Shown here: positions 25,397 through 37,600 of the stretch, in pieces
Layout of the letters: each line of letters begins with the position of its first letter
How positions within the stretch are numbered: position 1 is the stretch's first letter
Origin: Hymenolepis diminuta
Lineage: Eukaryota; Platyhelminthes; Cestoda; Cyclophyllidea; Hymenolepididae
Assembly (NCBI GenBank): GCA_900708905.1
Contig: CAADRB010000002.1
Location: 3,212,365 to 3,276,364, forward strand
Reading direction: 5' to 3'
Length of the DNA stretch: 64,000 nt
Translations under genes and position numbers: made by a program
The notes under the pieces: model-generated
What the model saw: only the letters and a program-made list of their open reading frames with translations
Databases searched by the model: none
What the model was told of the DNA's origin: nothing

Positions 25397-25890
25397 ATGG
25401 CTACCCGTAGGAAAACCGCAAAGCCTCAGGCTGAGGAACAGCTCTCTCTTAAAGCTGCTTTGAACCCTGACGAGACTGTTTTTGGTGTTTGTCATATTTA
25501 TGCCTCATTCAATGACACGTTTGTTCATGTTACTGATTCAACCTGTTCCGAAACTATCATTCGTGTTACAGGAGGGATGAAAGTCCGTGCTGATCGCGAC
25601 GAGTCTAGTCCCTACGCAGCTATGCTTGCTGCCCAGGATGTAGCTGAACGTTGCAAGGCTTTGGGTATCACCGCACTTCATGTTCGCATACGTGCCACCG
25701 GTGGAACTAAGTAAGTTTCAATTGCTTAATTCTTATATGCTCTAGGGCTCGTACCCCAAGTCCTGCTGCCCAGTCTGCTCTGAGAGCTTTGGCTCGGTCG
25801 GGAATGAAGATCGGCAGAGTTGAGGATGTTACACCAATTCCAACTGATAGTACTAGAAGAAAGGGTGGTCGTCGTGGTAGAAGATTATAA
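25397..25890 (+). CDS. RPS14: 40S ribosomal protein S14 (uS11)
   Basis: Component of the small ribosomal subunit platform that contacts 18S rRNA and the E-site region. Two exons, 25397-25710 and 25746-25890, separated by a 35-nt intron (GTAAGT...TCTAG), give 152 residues (human 151). Signature stretches are [40 protein letters not shown] and the basic C-terminus [20 protein letters not shown] at 25915-25920 follows the stop by 25 nt, a compact 3' UTR. The ATG at 25397 gives the conserved N-terminus [11 protein letters not shown]. It is convergent with VPS33A, whose stop is 623 bp away. Identification is certain. Confidence 0.98.
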
Positions 25891-26513
25891 ATTGCTTCGG
25901 ATATCATGATGCGAAATAAAACCGGCTTGTATTTTTTAATCGGAATACAGTCTTGCCTGTAAGGAATGAGTTTTGTCTCTGTGCAATATTCTTTTGCTGT
26001 TTGCTTATATTTCCTGTCAATTTTAATGTATTGTCAAATTTAAAGTAGTTGTGGGACGGTCTTACGAACGTTGTAGTACTGAAATTGATTTCACCTCTGG
26101 TGTCTCTTTTATGGATTTCGACCTGAATCTGTGCAGAACTATTTTCAATGCGTAATACATCGTTTGTTTTTATGTGCTTTGAGGAGCCAAAGAGTAGCAA
26201 TTGTGGTTGGCTAACGATATATGCCAGGTGATAAATTATTTTTGGATGGTTATAACAATTAGTGTCAAGGTTGGGTGTTCAACTTAAGGGCTCAAAGAAA
26301 TCAGCAAGGAGGAAAGATTCGTGCTATTATCTATGTATTAGTTTATTAAGAAATAGATTGGTAAGTGTTTGAAACTTGAATCGTGATAAAAATAGAGTGG
26401 AAAGTTGGCCGTGGGCGCGTGGACCTATAAGTTTCGCATCTAAATCAGTAAGATTTTTTGAGAAGTAAACAGTTCAGATGTATTTGTGATAGATCATTTA
26501 CATAGGGTAGATC
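25891..26513. other. 3'-3' spacer between RPS14 and VPS33A
   Basis: Contains the RPS14 poly(A) signal at 25915-25920 and the presumed 3' UTR of VPS33A. No open frame with coding character. Confidence 0.6.
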
Positions 26514-29500
26514 TTAGTTGTCCATTGAAGCAACATGAATCGGGTCGGATAACGATTTTATCAGCGTTTTCCAAGTAAGCATACCAGTGGTGGCGAATAT
26601 AAAGCTAGCTAAAGGAGAAAGAGTACAAGTTGAACAGAATGGTGGTAGGTTAAAGAGGTTGATGGTAGTGATTACCTTCATCGTAGACCACTACTTTGCG
26701 CAAGGCGGCCAATTCAGAGTGGGTCATTCCGCCAACAAAGGCAACAACGACCGTTCTACTGCGTTCTCCCGGGGATGGGTTTTTAATAAGGTTATTGCCT
26801 GTATTTGACGTATCTCTAGTGCATTGCTCCAGACTCTGAACTTCATTCACTTCAACAGCTGGAATAAGATTCATCACAAAGCTTCCATCTCCCCCATTAG
26901 CAGCTGAGCCATGGGAAACAAGCCTAAAAGACTATTGAAATCTCAACATGACCACTTACCTTCGGCTTGCACTAATGGCAGTAGATGCTGCTGTAGAAAG
27001 CAGGGTGGTACTATACGAGTTAACAATAGAGCTAGTTGAAAGTAGTGGACGGGTTGGCCATCCTAGAGCCATAGCTTGCACCAGCCGTACACTAACAGGA
27101 ACTGAACTGCCGAAAATTTGGGCAAAGTCGTTGTCAAGGTTCTGCTCCCCAGTGTGATCCCCTCTATTCACATGCAAACGAAGACTTCTACGCAGTGTGC
27201 TTTCATAGGCCAGTGAGACAGATGCTATCGTGTGTCGAACGGCAGCGCTTGAATCACCGGACAGGACAGGATCTATCTGGTTGTTCCCTGGTCGAGCAAT
27301 CAATGAGAGCCGTGATCTCTCTTCGACTAAACCGAGAGTTCGAAGATTGTTTAACGTCAACATATGCTCTGGTCCATACATCTACAACCGAAGGTGATTC
27401 CTAAGTAAATTGTAGAAACATGTTTAAAACACTCATCTGCTATTATGAAACACTTCTGAATGATAAACAAGCACTCTAACTAGTTAAAGCAGGCCAGTCA
27501 GATATACACATTGACCGCTACGCCATCGGTGCACACTTAGAGTTTTCGACGTGGGTAGAGAGAAGATATACGCTCATATTATAAGCCTTCTTGGTGACAA
27601 AGTTAACCAACGAGATTGACCACCCACTAGATGTGCGAGGATGACCACCGCACTCGTGACCTCTGGTTTGGCAAATGTGCGCCACCGGTGCACATCGAAG
27701 GAAAGTGCTAACACTCATTCTGAAGCCTCTCTGATGAGAAACTCACGTTCTGACACTCCTCTTTTAATCAACTAAAGAATAGGCATCGATATTGAGGTTC
27801 CAGCCTCTGACCCGACTAACATGCACATTGACCGCTGCGTCTTCTGCACACACTAAACGCACTGGAAACTAACCTGAATAATTTCACGCATATAGAGCTC
27901 CAGTGCTTGTTGTTTAAGACCACCACTGCAGAAAGATTGTATGCAGATAAGTTGAAGGATCTAGAAAAAGGAATGATTTATTTATCAAATTTTCTCACTT
28001 CTACTAAAGGAGCCATTTGAAGAATACGCTGTTCAATGTAGGGATGAATTTTGTCCGATTCATTGCCACTTAAAAAGTCTAAATGAAGAGAGAGAGTGAA
28101 TTAAGTGTAATTGTATATTTCAATCCATACCTTGTTGGGCCCGGTAGGAAGCCATAAAATTTTCGGTTGTGGCATACTCCTGAACAGCTTCAGCAATCGA
28201 CATATCTATAATCATAAGATTTGAAATTGTAAGATCTATCATATTGAATCATGAAAGTAATTTCTTGATTTCTCAACCAAAGCTCTTCATCTCATCAAAT
28301 TTGAAGTCGGAAACAACTACTAATTAACATTAGTCGTACAAGAAGACAACTGGGTGATATGCTTAACTTCTATTTAATGTGAAAAGATTTCGAGAAATAT
28401 GGTTACACATGTGATGTCCAGAAGGTGGAGAAATGCCACAAAGCTCAATGAATCCCAGCTTTATTCACTTTACCGTCGATAACGCAGCGATTAGCGAGCA
28501 TGATTCCCTTCTAACGAGCGGAGCTAACCACACTAATTCAGTCGAGATGGACGATAGAACTTATGTTTCAGTTTAGGGAAGCCCCATAATACAATTTTTC
28601 ACAAAAGACGTGAATTGGAAAGAGCTATGCTTAAGGGGTTTAGGAGGTATCCCTTGGCCCTCGGTAATAGGAATGCAGACATCTCTCAGCATATTAATTT
28701 TTGTCCTCTAATATTTTTCCCCGCTTAGATAAGTTCTGCATATGTAAGACAATTTAAATTTTCCATCAAAATCCATCTCCTGTCCAAGCGGCTCAGTCAA
28801 ACGCAACAGAGAACACAGGCTCGAACCAAATTTAAAGTATCTTTTTCCCATAGTATTTATCAAAACCAAAAATATGAAACTTACGTAATGATGCAGAAGC
28901 ATGCAACTGTCTTAACTCCGGTAATTGATTAACCACTTGTTTTAAAGCGGTCAAACTCTTCGAGTTCTTAGTTTCCTAAATTACGAGATAAATAGCAAGC
29001 AATAATGAGCCGTAAACTTACATTCACAACGCTTGATAGTTCTTTGGTGCGTTTGCTAAGTACAGCACCAACATTGGCAAAATTCTGGTCGCGAATTTCC
29101 GAAAAGAGCAAATCAGCTGAATTGAGATGCACTCGTTTGGAGGCACTTTCGCTCCCAAATTGGGGCATTTTCATACTTCCTATTGATAAAATTTTTTAGA
29201 TTTTTATTTGTTTGCTAACTAACCATACATTACGGGCCAAACTTCGTTGATAAGACCCTCATAGATAAGTTGACTCAAACATGGTGTGAGGATATCGACA
29301 CTGCGATCAATGACGACAAGTAGGTCAATCTGACCTGGAGAGTTCAGGGGTTGAGTCATTACACTTTTATCATCTTCCGTCGACGTGTCCGCATTAGCCT
29401 CTTGACGCATCTGCGTCAACATTTCGACAACACGCTAAAGGTAAACAGTTTAATCAGAGAAAAAATGTTCTACCTACTTTAGCTTTAGGGCCTTTCGCTC

Positions 29501-30254
29501 TAATACGCGGGATAAGACCATATATAGATTGAAATTTCATGAGACCTTTAGCAAAATTAAATAAACACGTCTCTTTATCTCGAAGACTATAATCCTAAAA
29601 GTGAAACCAATTATTTCCCTTCAAAAAGTATAACATACAGCAAAGCAATTTGGTTCTTCCATGGAAAGTAGATCATTGTCAATGGGAAGAAGAGTTAAGG
29701 GGAGATCGTAAACACCAGCAAGTTTATCAAGGATCTTGGTTTCTTGAAGGAATGATTTGCATGCGATGGAGATCTTTGGAATAGCAATGAGGCAATAGTC
29801 CTTTCTAATAGAATGAGTATTGACTTGACTATATGAAAGTTCACTAGGAAGAAATGTAAATAGAGGCATAAATAAGCCTTTATAATGTCTGTTACATAAG
29901 GACAAAATAACTTACGAATTCAGAAACTTGACTATCAGATCGATAGTTCGTAGTTCTGGGTAAAAGATAAAAAATACTGAACTAACATCGGGTGGAGTGG
30001 GAGCCGAATGAGCGGATTCAAGGACAAATGAGTGGTTAACACCGTGCTCCTAGTAATAAGCATTGTTTACCAGGACAAAGCCTCGTTATTACCTTCAACA
30101 AAATGGACCCAATCACGAGATTAACCGGTGATATAGCTCTCCTTTCCCAATATATGACTTTTGGACCCTTAAAGGAATCAAGGATTTTCAAGAGTTCTTT
30201 CTGGTATACATCTTTTATTGGAGCCGTAGTTAGAGAACTAGTCAAAGAAGACAT
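26514..30254 (-). CDS. VPS33A: VPS33A, Sec1/Munc18-family subunit of CORVET/HOPS
   Basis: SM protein that templates SNARE assembly in endosome and lysosome fusion as part of CORVET and HOPS. Thirteen exons keep phase: 30093-30254, 29916-30049, 29639-29828, 29478-29594, 29224-29434, 29022-29179, 28885-28975, 28131-28205, 27999-28078, 27874-27960, 26960-27381, 26676-26923, 26514-26608, giving 689 residues (human 596). Signatures: PVNLVIGSILLKEHGV near residue 50, TLLPIDNDLLSMEEP, FAKGLMKFQSIYGLIPRI, DRSVDILTPCLSQLIYEGLI, EIRDQNFANVGAVLSKR, YGPEHMLTLNNLRTLGL, VAFVGGMTHSELAALRK. The AKGLM..QSIYG.IP block is VPS33A-type rather than VPS33B-type. Extra length sits in the serine-rich exon 26960-27381 and the start of the next. 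Intron 10 (27382-27873) holds SINE-like repeats; most other introns are 36-87 nt. An acceptor-like TTTTTTCTAG lies 20 nt before the ATG. Confidence 0.93.
27498..27845 (-). repeat. Cluster of tRNA-like SINE copies inside VPS33A intron 10
   Basis: Three minus-oriented pieces in one 492-nt intron: a head fragment (27498-27538), a longer copy (27585-27692) with A-box-like TGGCGCACATTTGCC, and another (27721-27845) with GACGCAGCGGTCAATG. Same family as the copies at 61.4 and 62.9 kb. Confidence 0.6.
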
Positions 30255-31611
30255 GCTATCAGACGAAAAGTGTCTAGAAAAAAGAGTACAAAGTCACAGA
30301 AATTATTTTAAAATTTAAGAAAAAACAAAAACATTTAAAATTTGTGTTAGAGGAATATATTGCATGACATTAATATCAGAAAAAATAACATACTAAATAT
30401 GCATTAATACAGTCACTATGTTATATATAATTAAAATAAAGATTACACAAAAATATAATAGCAAGCAGAATCCTCAACCCACTTATCTCAACTATGCCGC
30501 ACCTTGAAGCAGGTTGTATCAAGGTCAACCAACGTCTTCTGAAATATGGCAACTTAATTTAATTTAGGGATAAATTTGTGCAATTATTCTAGATAAAATA
30601 ATTTTAATTGATGGAATATACATCAACATTTTACTTTTCTAAATAAATCCATAATTGTCCAACGGTAGGATCGCGGTTGCGATTCTGACAAAAGAATTTC
30701 TAGCTTTCTAATTGCATTACACTGAAGGTGTTCCTACAAATTTTAATGGTAAGTTTTCCTATTGATCTTTCTATTTTTGTCCATTTTCTTCTGCTACTTT
30801 GACCTATAGTGTTTTATCAATAAGGACGTGTATATTACTCTTATCGAGACAAAATTTCCAGTTTTTTTTAAGAAGCTTTGAGGGCTCTTGGAAGCTTACA
30901 TCCAGCGATAAGTATAGACTGCAATTGCAATTACTTCTTAACAGGTTTGGTTCATATGACACGACATTTTCTATGTTTTACATTATTTCATTACTGTATT
31001 GGTCTATAACGTGAATAGCTGCGAAAGAAAAAGCACTACGTTTGTTTGTTAAGTATGAAATCAGTTAGAGTATATGCAATGAATAAGGATAATAGTAATT
31101 AGATGGTGAGAAGCTTAGGCTATTATGAACAAAATGATCTGAATTTAATTCATTCTCCACTCGAAGACCATGATGAGATGATCTCCTTGAGAGCCCAAAA
31201 GATTACTTTTTAAGTAAGTACGCAGATTTTAAATTTATAAAAACTTGCATATCGAAATTTTTAAATATAATTTTTCTATGTCATCTAAAATAATCATTCA
31301 TTCGGAGGCAGCTGTAAGTTTGTTCTTAAACGAAAACCTGTATATTGAAAACTTTAAGGGATAAAATTTTGTATACTAAGTTGGTATTAAATTTCGTTTA
31401 TCAGCATCATGAATTATCTTATTTAACATGCTCCATTCGGTGAAAGATAATATCATTTGTAACACCTGGTCATATTGTCAGTGCAAAATGATTTGTAAAT
31501 TAATTACACTCTCCTATATTCATAAGATTTTCTTGTAATATCAAGCCATATCACTTAACTACAAATTTAATAAAACTCTAATTCTTAAATTTTACGTTTG
31601 ATTGTAGTAAT
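30255..31611. other. Divergent spacer between VPS33A and synaptojanin
   Basis: 1.36 kb shared by two divergently transcribed genes, so it should contain both promoters, though no TATA or known element stands out. Very AT-rich, with no coding frames. A TTTGATTGTAG acceptor-like sequence ends 3 nt before the ATG at 31612. Confidence 0.5.
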
Positions 31612-34600
31612 ATGTCTAAATGTCTTAACGCGTTATTTTGGATCCCGCGGTCTTTGACCTTCGATTTATCAGAGCAGTACATAATGTCTTTGGGAAGAAG
31701 ATGGCATATATCATGTCTAAAAGAAATTAATGAAAATTGTCAGCGCCCATTTAGCGTTATCTTAGAACGTCCTGACGAAAAGGAGGTTCTTCACTTTGAA
31801 TCGGGTGCCATCACCGAATTAAGTCCTCATGATTTTTCTCTAATAAAAGATCTTTTTATTAAAGTCGATGGCGCATTCTGTTGTTTAGGAATATATCGAT
31901 CTACTCACTGTGATATAACCCTCAAAACTCCACTCACATTTCTTGTATATGTTACTGAGTGTCATCTGGTTGGCAAGCTACCACATTGTGAAGTTTATCG
32001 AGTCACGAATGTGCAATTTTTGTGTCTAAACAAGAGATTAGGTGAAGAAGATCCTTATCCGGAGGTATCATTGTTGGCAGTATTTAACTATTTTTGTCTT
32101 GCTTTAGTCCAAAGTATTACTTTTTCGTTCTTTAGATAAAGAAACTTCTTTCCTGTGGTGCATTTTATTTTGCAAAGGACCTTTCAACCCGACTCCCCTA
32201 TGATTTGACTCGAAGTGTACAAAATCACTTCCACAATACTTATGTGAATGGATTAGCATTTGACACTTATGACCATCGTTTTCTATGGAACCGTGGGTTA
32301 ATGGTGCCCTTCTTTCAACAGTGCATATCCCCATCAAAGTGGATTTATCCCATAATTTGTGGAAGCTTTGGTGTGTCTACACTCTATGCAGGACAACAAC
32401 GTTCACAAATTGGCATTGTCTCGCGCCTTTCTTCCCTCCGACCTGGCACGCGTTTCAATGTCAGAGGTGTTGATGACAATGGCTATGTGGCTAATTTTGT
32501 AGAGACCGAAGTTGTAAGTTCCAGTTTTTACGTTCTTTCCAATTGTCATATTTTGCATATCTGACAAAACAAAAATCATCAGCTCAATTTTAGAATGGAA
32601 AATATATAATTTTCGACATGAAGTTTACCTAATGCAGAGGAAGGTGAAATTTAAAATCTCTGATTTTAAAAAGCGAAGATTTCTCGGAAGCTAAAGTTTT
32701 GGTTAGTGCTTTTTTGTCCTGGTTTGAGATATCTGATTATTTATGTTCGGCTGAAATGCAATTTTGAGGGCAATTGAAAAGCAGGGGAATTTTATTTGCA
32801 CTTTATGTCAATTTTCAAGGCGAAAGAACCCCCAGCTCTATCATACCTATATTAGATTAATTATTAACGCAATAATTTCGAAAGATATCTAACAATTTTG
32901 CTTTCTAATGCCTTATTGGTTGGGAAGAATCTATCCGTCAACACTGAGGATAGTTAATCTTTCATCTACTAAATAGATACCGATGAATTTCACAGCTATG
33001 CCACTGAATCACGTTTGTCAAATTAGAATACTTTATTTAGTCTGTCATTTTCCTTTTTTTACAAATTTAATCAAATACAATGCAATGTTCTAATTATAAG
33101 ATCCACCTAGGGAGTGGGTCCCCGTGGAGTTTATTTAAATTAAGAATAAACTTTCTTATCTTTAAATTATTGTTACCTCTTGTAAGCAATGTATTCTTAA
33201 AATAATTACTCTAATAAATGTGTAATGGTACTTGATTAGCGATCCCGTAGTATTCACGACTGATAACCGGAGGCCCGGAGAAACTAATGCTAATCCCAGG
33301 TCTGCTTAACTGCAAGTTTCAAAGTCCTATGGAAGGGAGTTTTTGAATTGATGTGATTTGTACACGGCAGTGAAAAACTGCAACACACATAATTATCCTA
33401 TACATACTAGGAATAAGTTTCGAGTCAAAGATCCTGTTGTTTAATGAAAATCTGACTAATATAAACCGCACGTATGGAAAATAAGTAACCAGTTCATTCG
33501 ACGGGCTAAGTAATCACTAATTAAATTTTAACTACGTAGAACATCCCAAAATGTATAACAGCAGATTAACTAAATAATAGGTCCAATGCCACAGTTCACA
33601 TTCACATTAGCAAGAATTGATTGTCTTGCATTCTCTCAAGTGGGCATTCACTCTTGCTTTTTTGCTCTATTTCTGAGTCATTCGTCACATAATTTTAATG
33701 AAATGTGCAAAAAAATGAGTACAGGTATTACGTTGATACCACATAAAATCGTCTCTAGCGATTCTTGTTATTTCTGTGATTGAGGACCAATATATGTAAA
33801 CCAGCTGTGATGTTAGCCTTGATGCGAATATTATTCGTCCAATAATGTGATATCAGTATTTATTTAAACCCAAGTGTCTAAATTTAAATCTGAATTAGAT
33901 TTATCACTTCTTAATCTTCCCAGGTTCCGTTTTGGTTACACATTTTCCTTCCCACCTTACTTTCTCCTATGACGTTTTGTTGTGAAAACCGGCATTTATT
34001 AAATACCAGTTATTAATGGCCTCTTTTATAAGCCAGTTTTAGTTTTGTCATTGTGATCTATAACTCTTCGCCAGTGAAGCATGATATTTACCGCTTTTGT
34101 GTTCAGTTTCTTAGTCACTCTTTTTTTCTGCTTGACAGAGACACCAAATTTCAATAGAACAGTAACATAACTGACGTGTTCCTTTGATGTTACTCTGTTT
34201 GTCATGTTGCATAGCGCCCTGTAGTGAGGATAGTAGAAACTGTTTAGTCCACGATTTCGTCAACAAATAGTATCAAAGATACTGTTTAGACGGAGATAAG
34301 TACAGTTTTCAGTATAATATTTCTGAGGGGAGAGAAGTTAATTATGAATATTTTTGTCTTCAAATGGGGATGTTTGTATAGTCGCGGTAGAAGCCAGAAG
34401 TTTTTTCATATACAACACAACCATTTCATTCTAATTTTGTTCTATAATTCGTTCCCAACAGAGCATGAACACTCCCGTTTTTATATTCTTAAAGCAGAAT
34501 TTATAAATCGTCTACAATTCCTGTACTTCACTCATTTTCGACCTCTTTCACTAGATGATCATGGGATATTTGATGTAGATCCGACGTATATGGGTCAGAT

Positions 34601-37600
34601 GGTACTAATTGCTTCCCACCAATTGATATTCCTATTTTTATTGTTTAAATATATTTTTCATTTAGTTTTGGCTTATATGTATAGGGATTTATGAGTTTAA
34701 CCTACTAACATACGGTGATTAATAGGTAAATAATCATAGGTCTGATTGCATTCTCTGTTAGTACTCGGAAGGTCTTATTTCTACCGTTTCAGGCAATGAA
34801 GGAACTAGTTTTGTGACTGACTTAATAATTCATATTTACTAAATGTAAAAGTTTCTTCCGCTATTTGCAGAGGGTCTGTAGTCACTGACTTAGTAAACAT
34901 AGCATTCAAATACGAATAAATCGTGATTCAAAAATATTAGCGATAGGAATTGAGTGAAAATATAAAATCAACAAATGAAATGGTGGCTGCTTAGAACAAA
35001 TACTTATTTATAAAATTGGGATTAACACATTTGTCAACAGTTTCTTAAACCTCTTAGGACCGTGTCATAGTACCTTTGACCTCGACTTTTCCCTAACAAT
35101 ACTTAGTGGTTCTTCCATATACCTGGGTAGTATTTCTCTTATAACTCGTTGTCATCTTTGAAATTGAACGACTGATTCTTCTACTCCACATTGTTCCCAT
35201 AAATTGGCATGCTCTTGAATTTAAACAGGTGGAGGTTATTGTAAGCGTTTACTTTTTATTTATATGCATTAAGTGATTAGTTGTTTTCAGACCAGATAAG
35301 ATTTGAGTTTTTTTACTCATGATTTTCTTCCTATACCTACTATGAGTATAGGAAGATGCGTTCCAAAATATGCTCATCATTCAATTAACTTTACACTATC
35401 AAAATAATTTTGATTTACCCTTAATTACGTGCAAGAAGTAAAATGACTTTCTTTTACTAGATGACAAGAATAGGGGATTTATTCAATCTTGACTTTTATC
35501 GTCATACTTGGGATTAATTTATTTTCTCGCGGCTGTTCTCCTTTGGGATTTCTCATACTGCAGTTTGTAGGGATCACTAGAGGGACTATTATCAACCTCA
35601 CTAATTTTAATAAATAGAGTTATCAAATCCATAAAATTATATTAATGCTTAGACAAAACGATACTATTCTTCCGGTTTTAGGTATTCTTCACGACTGTCC
35701 AATATAGAGGAGGTTAACGTAAACATTGTATCGCATACAGTCTAATGCAGAATTCTCGTAACTCTGATGACCGTAGTCAGATCAAAACAAACGTAAATGT
35801 GAATACTCAGAATCAGCTACATGTCAGTTGGTTACTCCACACTTAGATAATGCCCTTTTACTGTTAAACCTTTGGTCTGTCAAAAATCTTTGGATAAGGA
35901 GGCGCGTATTAAATCTACTAAACGGTGAGTTAATTTCATTTTGAAGATTCCAGTTCTGAAAACGAATAATATCTCTTGATCTCATCTTGTGATTTGTATT
36001 TGTTTTTTGAAATCCTTCTTGGCTAAACCTTTGATGCTATTAAGTTCAGTTATCGTGACACACGATTAAGATTTCCCTCTGCTAATTGTGATGTTCACAG
36101 TATTAAGACTCTAACCGCGAAATCCTGGAATGGCTGAATTTTCATCCCAGAGCGGCTTAATTATCACCCTTATAGTACCCGAAGTTAGACGTGAGAAGAG
36201 ATATTGAACAGATTTACGCTGTGGGTAAAAACCGGGGGGAAGGGGGGTCGCGTTTCATACAGTTTCAGCCTACAGTTCATTAATGGAAGAGTGAGTTTTT
36301 AGGACATATTCTGTGTCCTGAATTTAAGAAGGTACAAAATGACAGTTCGAGAGACTACCGCGAATATAATGATTGATACTTCATTGTTTAAATTCGTATA
36401 TTTTTGCAATCGCAAATTTTATAAATCATTCAAAATTTGTTTTTTTTTGACGTAGGTGCACATCTGAAACTGTAGGAGTCTAATGCTTAAGTCAGTGGCG
36501 CTTATCCTATCCTCATAATTACAGAGTAGTTCGAGTGATACATGATTTTAATTGTTATTTCAAACTTGCCTCATCGTCCTATTTATTATTTTCGTAAAGG
36601 CAGAGAAATAGATTTGTTAGGCATATCTCTGCACCATATATATGTATTGAAAAATTTAGATTCACATGCATGCTCAGCCTAACTCCCGAGTCTATTTGGA
36701 AAGTACTATCCAACACTCACTCTGGTTATAGAGGTAGCATGGAGTCTCTTAGCAAGAAACTCCAATTTTGTAACTCCTTTTAGTAGTCAGACTTCCTTTA
36801 GCGTCGTTGGCCATTCTTCTTACTGCTTTTACACCGAGCATCGAACTCGAGACCTCCGGCTTCGCAAAAGAGCACGTTAATCGCTGTGCCACAGACGAGC
36901 ATTTCACCAATTGTTTACTTGGAAAACGAAGGATTATTTGAGTTTTCCGATCTTAACGTTCAGATTTATGTAATTGGACCTATTCATCCATTTATTCAAG
37001 TGGCTTGTAGTGAAGTATGCGTGTGCTAATATAGTAGGACAACAACTCGAAATGACTCATACCAGGATGAAAAAAATATAATTAAGCGAACAAAAGAGGG
37101 CAATCTAGTTAAAGTGTGCGGACAGTTAAGTGATTGGGATTCCCAACAGTGTAGTTACAAGATGCAAATTCCGCATCCAGAGAAATATTAGGCTGCCTTG
37201 CCTCTATCCACTATGAATGTTGAGAAACAGGTTCCACCAATGGACTTGGAGATTATTATGCTACTTGAAAGTTACTTGCTAAGGTAATTACATTCAACTA
37301 TGATCGTCGAATGCACACAAGATGCCACAGTCTTGCGCAGGAATAGTTCGTTGGTGATTATTATTTAACGGTTATCAATTCTGATTTTATGCTTTATCAA
37401 AAGCGAAACTGTAGTTTCTACATATAATACGACGATCATGTGTGCCCAAGTCATAAAGCAGGGAGGCTTGTTAATCTTGTGCTCGAAATTTTCATTTAAT
37501 GTCCTGACTTATAACAATTCTGAAAGTTGGACTCTTTGTTTTTATTGTTGGCGACCAATCTTAATTTCAAATTCAGATGAAGGAAGCATACTTTGGTGAA

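Noticed and set aside
27721..27760. Hammerhead-ribozyme-like CTGATGAG...GAAAC
   Set aside because: No stem II between the two core boxes and no flanking complementarity; it is part of the SINE-like tail. Similar CTGATGAG at 5394 is in a TTI1 exon.
29941..29986. A further VPS33A intron with GTTAGT...TACCCAG
   Set aside because: Splicing it breaks phase, whereas reading through gives DVSSVFFIFYPELRTIDLI, which aligns directly with the human protein.
26514..30254. Assignment as VPS33B rather than VPS33A
   Set aside because: YGPEHMLTLNNLR looks VPS33B-like, but the AKGLM..QSIYG.IP..KG block, the NSADLLFSEIRDQNF block and ATT.M near the C-terminus are VPS33A-type.
34344..34694. 116-codon plus-strand frame in synaptojanin intron 2
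   Set aside because: The Sac1 alignment is continuous without it, it is rich in F, L, H and Y as in random AT-rich DNA, and no family is recognised.
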